Origin: Bacillota bacterium | GTDB taxonomy: Bacteria; Bacillota; Clostridia; Oscillospirales; Oscillospiraceae | Direction: 5' to 3' | Assembly (NCBI GenBank): GCA_021770445.1 | Contig: JAETQY010000022.1 | Location: 1 to 44,080, forward strand | Length of the DNA stretch: 44,080 bases | Part shown: in pieces, positions 43,492 through 44,080 of the stretch | Numbering within the stretch: the first letter of the stretch is position 1 | How the letters are laid out: each line of letters starts with the position of its first letter | The notes under the pieces: generated by a model | The model's input: only the letters and a program-made list of their open reading frames with translations | What the model was told of the DNA's origin: nothing | Database searches by the model: none | Position numbers and translations under genes: made by a program

Positions 43492-43545
43492 CTGGATGGT
43501 CCTCCTTTGTCCTCAGGGCCACACAGCCCAGCTTGTATATTTGAC

Positions 43546-43575
43546 ATTTTAACCCGTTCACCCGGACAAGGTCAA
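43546..43575 (-). promoter_or_regulatory. Promoter of hisD
   Basis: On the minus strand TTGACC (43575-43570) is followed after 18 bp by TAAAAT (43551-43546), about 55 bp before the hisD start. The stretch from 43576 to 43662 holds nothing recognised. Confidence 0.55.
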
Positions 43576-43662
43576 GTCCCTGGTCGTCAGATTTTCCCTA
43601 GCCTTCTTGACTATGCTGTTAATCAGCCATATAAGCAAGGCCAGCCCGAGCAGAAGTCCCCA

Positions 43663-44017
43663 CGTCTACCAAATGTCTACCAAAATAGCCTCCGATCCTC
43701 TGTGCCACAGGGAGTTGGAGGCCTTCCATATTTTAGGACGTCTACCAGATGTCTACCAATCTCACTTTTTTACACCAAATGGAGGTGTTTCCTCCGTTTC
43801 CGGACGCTATTTGCAACATTTTCGCCCTGCGTCAGGAGTGTGACACAGGCGTTCGAGAACCGAAAAGTTCAAAAACCTCAAAATTTTTGGTAGAAACAGA
43901 GAACTTTATTACAGAAATGTTAAATCTTCAAGGTCTACCACGGATGTAACAAAGTTCCCTGCGAATGCCAAAACCGGCCCCTCTCAGGCCGAAAAATTTA
44001 GAAGGAGGAAACACTCT
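43663..44017 (+). repeat. Repeated SLH leader, copy R3
   Basis: This 355-bp leader is the counterpart of 38030-38359. GTCTACC pairs lie at 43664/43675 and 43740/43751, again 11 bp within a pair and 76 bp between pairs, as in R2. Between them is the hairpin 43688-43703 / 43707-43722 (16 positions: 12 Watson-Crick, 3 G-U, 1 mismatch). A fifth GTCTACC is at 43933. Near the right end is a CGGCC...GGCCG hairpin that R2 lacks, then the same TAGAAGGAGGAAAC ribosome-binding site. The open frames that cross it are not considered genes. Confidence 0.75.
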
Positions 44018-44080
44018 ATGAGAAACCTGAAGCGGGCTCTCAGCCTGGCTCTGGCCTCCGTCATGCTCCTGGGTATGATG
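44018..44080 (+). CDS. SLH-domain surface protein, copy 3, only the first 21 codons in window
   Basis: AGAAGGAGG lies 8 nt before the ATG. The visible residues (MRNLKRALSLALASVMLLGM) are a signal peptide identical to that of copy 2 through residue 16 and, where it can be compared, to copy 1. There is no 70-bp deletion in the part visible. The rest of the gene lies beyond the window. Confidence 0.85.
   Translation, partial: MRNLKRALSLALASVMLLGMM

Noticed and set aside
43607..43949. Two overlapping small open frames in leader R3
   Set aside because: They run through the GTCTACC repeats and the hairpin. Differences from R2 mostly change the amino acid, as expected for non-coding DNA.

Overview
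The window looks like a GC-rich Gram-positive anaerobe of the Clostridia, most likely an Oscillospiraceae-type gut bacterium (Flavonifractor / Lawsonibacter / Intestinimonas-like). This is inferred from: SLH-domain surface proteins with a conserved 'MRNLKRALSLALASVM' leader, many lipoproteins, YesM/YesN and LytTR regulators, frequent TTG starts with strong AGGAGG sites, and a Gram-positive type Pho box (TTTACA repeats at 11-bp steps). No rRNA, tRNA or CRISPR array was recognised.

Layout. (1) 1-4187: 3' bulk of a giant SLH surface protein (copy 1), a shared terminator, and a convergent small gene with a phage tail-like N-terminus. (2) 4231-13240: a YesN/YesM two-component system plus a sugar-binding sensor lipoprotein, followed by the mglBAC galactose-type ABC importer, whose permease has an unusual ~215-residue coiled-coil N-terminal extension. 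(3) 13239-22970, all on the minus strand: MarR regulator, broken MATE pump, lipoprotein, OmpR-type response regulator, a histidine kinase whose phospho-acceptor His is replaced by Arg, an MMPL/RND exporter and a GLUG/coiled-coil cell-surface protein. (4) 22990-27710: a GldA/GldF/GldG-like ABC system with a DUF4340-type protein; the gldG-like gene is frameshifted at a G6 tract. (5) 27837-34195: a complete phosphate regulon, pstSCAB-phoU-phoB-phoR, behind a Pho box. (6) 34347-38089: a class II aldolase, and an AgrC-like kinase fused to an RsiV-like extracellular domain with its LytTR response regulator. (7) 38030-44080: a repeated ~330-bp leader, a second SLH gene silenced by a 70-bp out-of-frame deletion in its signal-peptide region, a second convergent tail-like gene, a hisD-like gene, the same leader again and the start of a third SLH gene.

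The most interesting theme is the SLH locus. Three copies share a nearly identical start, two visible leaders share a hairpin bracketed by paired GTCTACC motifs, and one copy is intact except for its start. Two copies end against a convergent paralogous gene with a conserved N-terminus and a variable C-terminus, and both of those carry the same 41-bp terminator-bearing repeat upstream. This resembles an expressed/silent cassette arrangement for varying a surface layer. Switching itself is an inference and is not shown by the sequence. Other notable points are the kinase-RsiV fusion, the kinase without its histidine, the MglC extension and the MMPL-GLUG pair.
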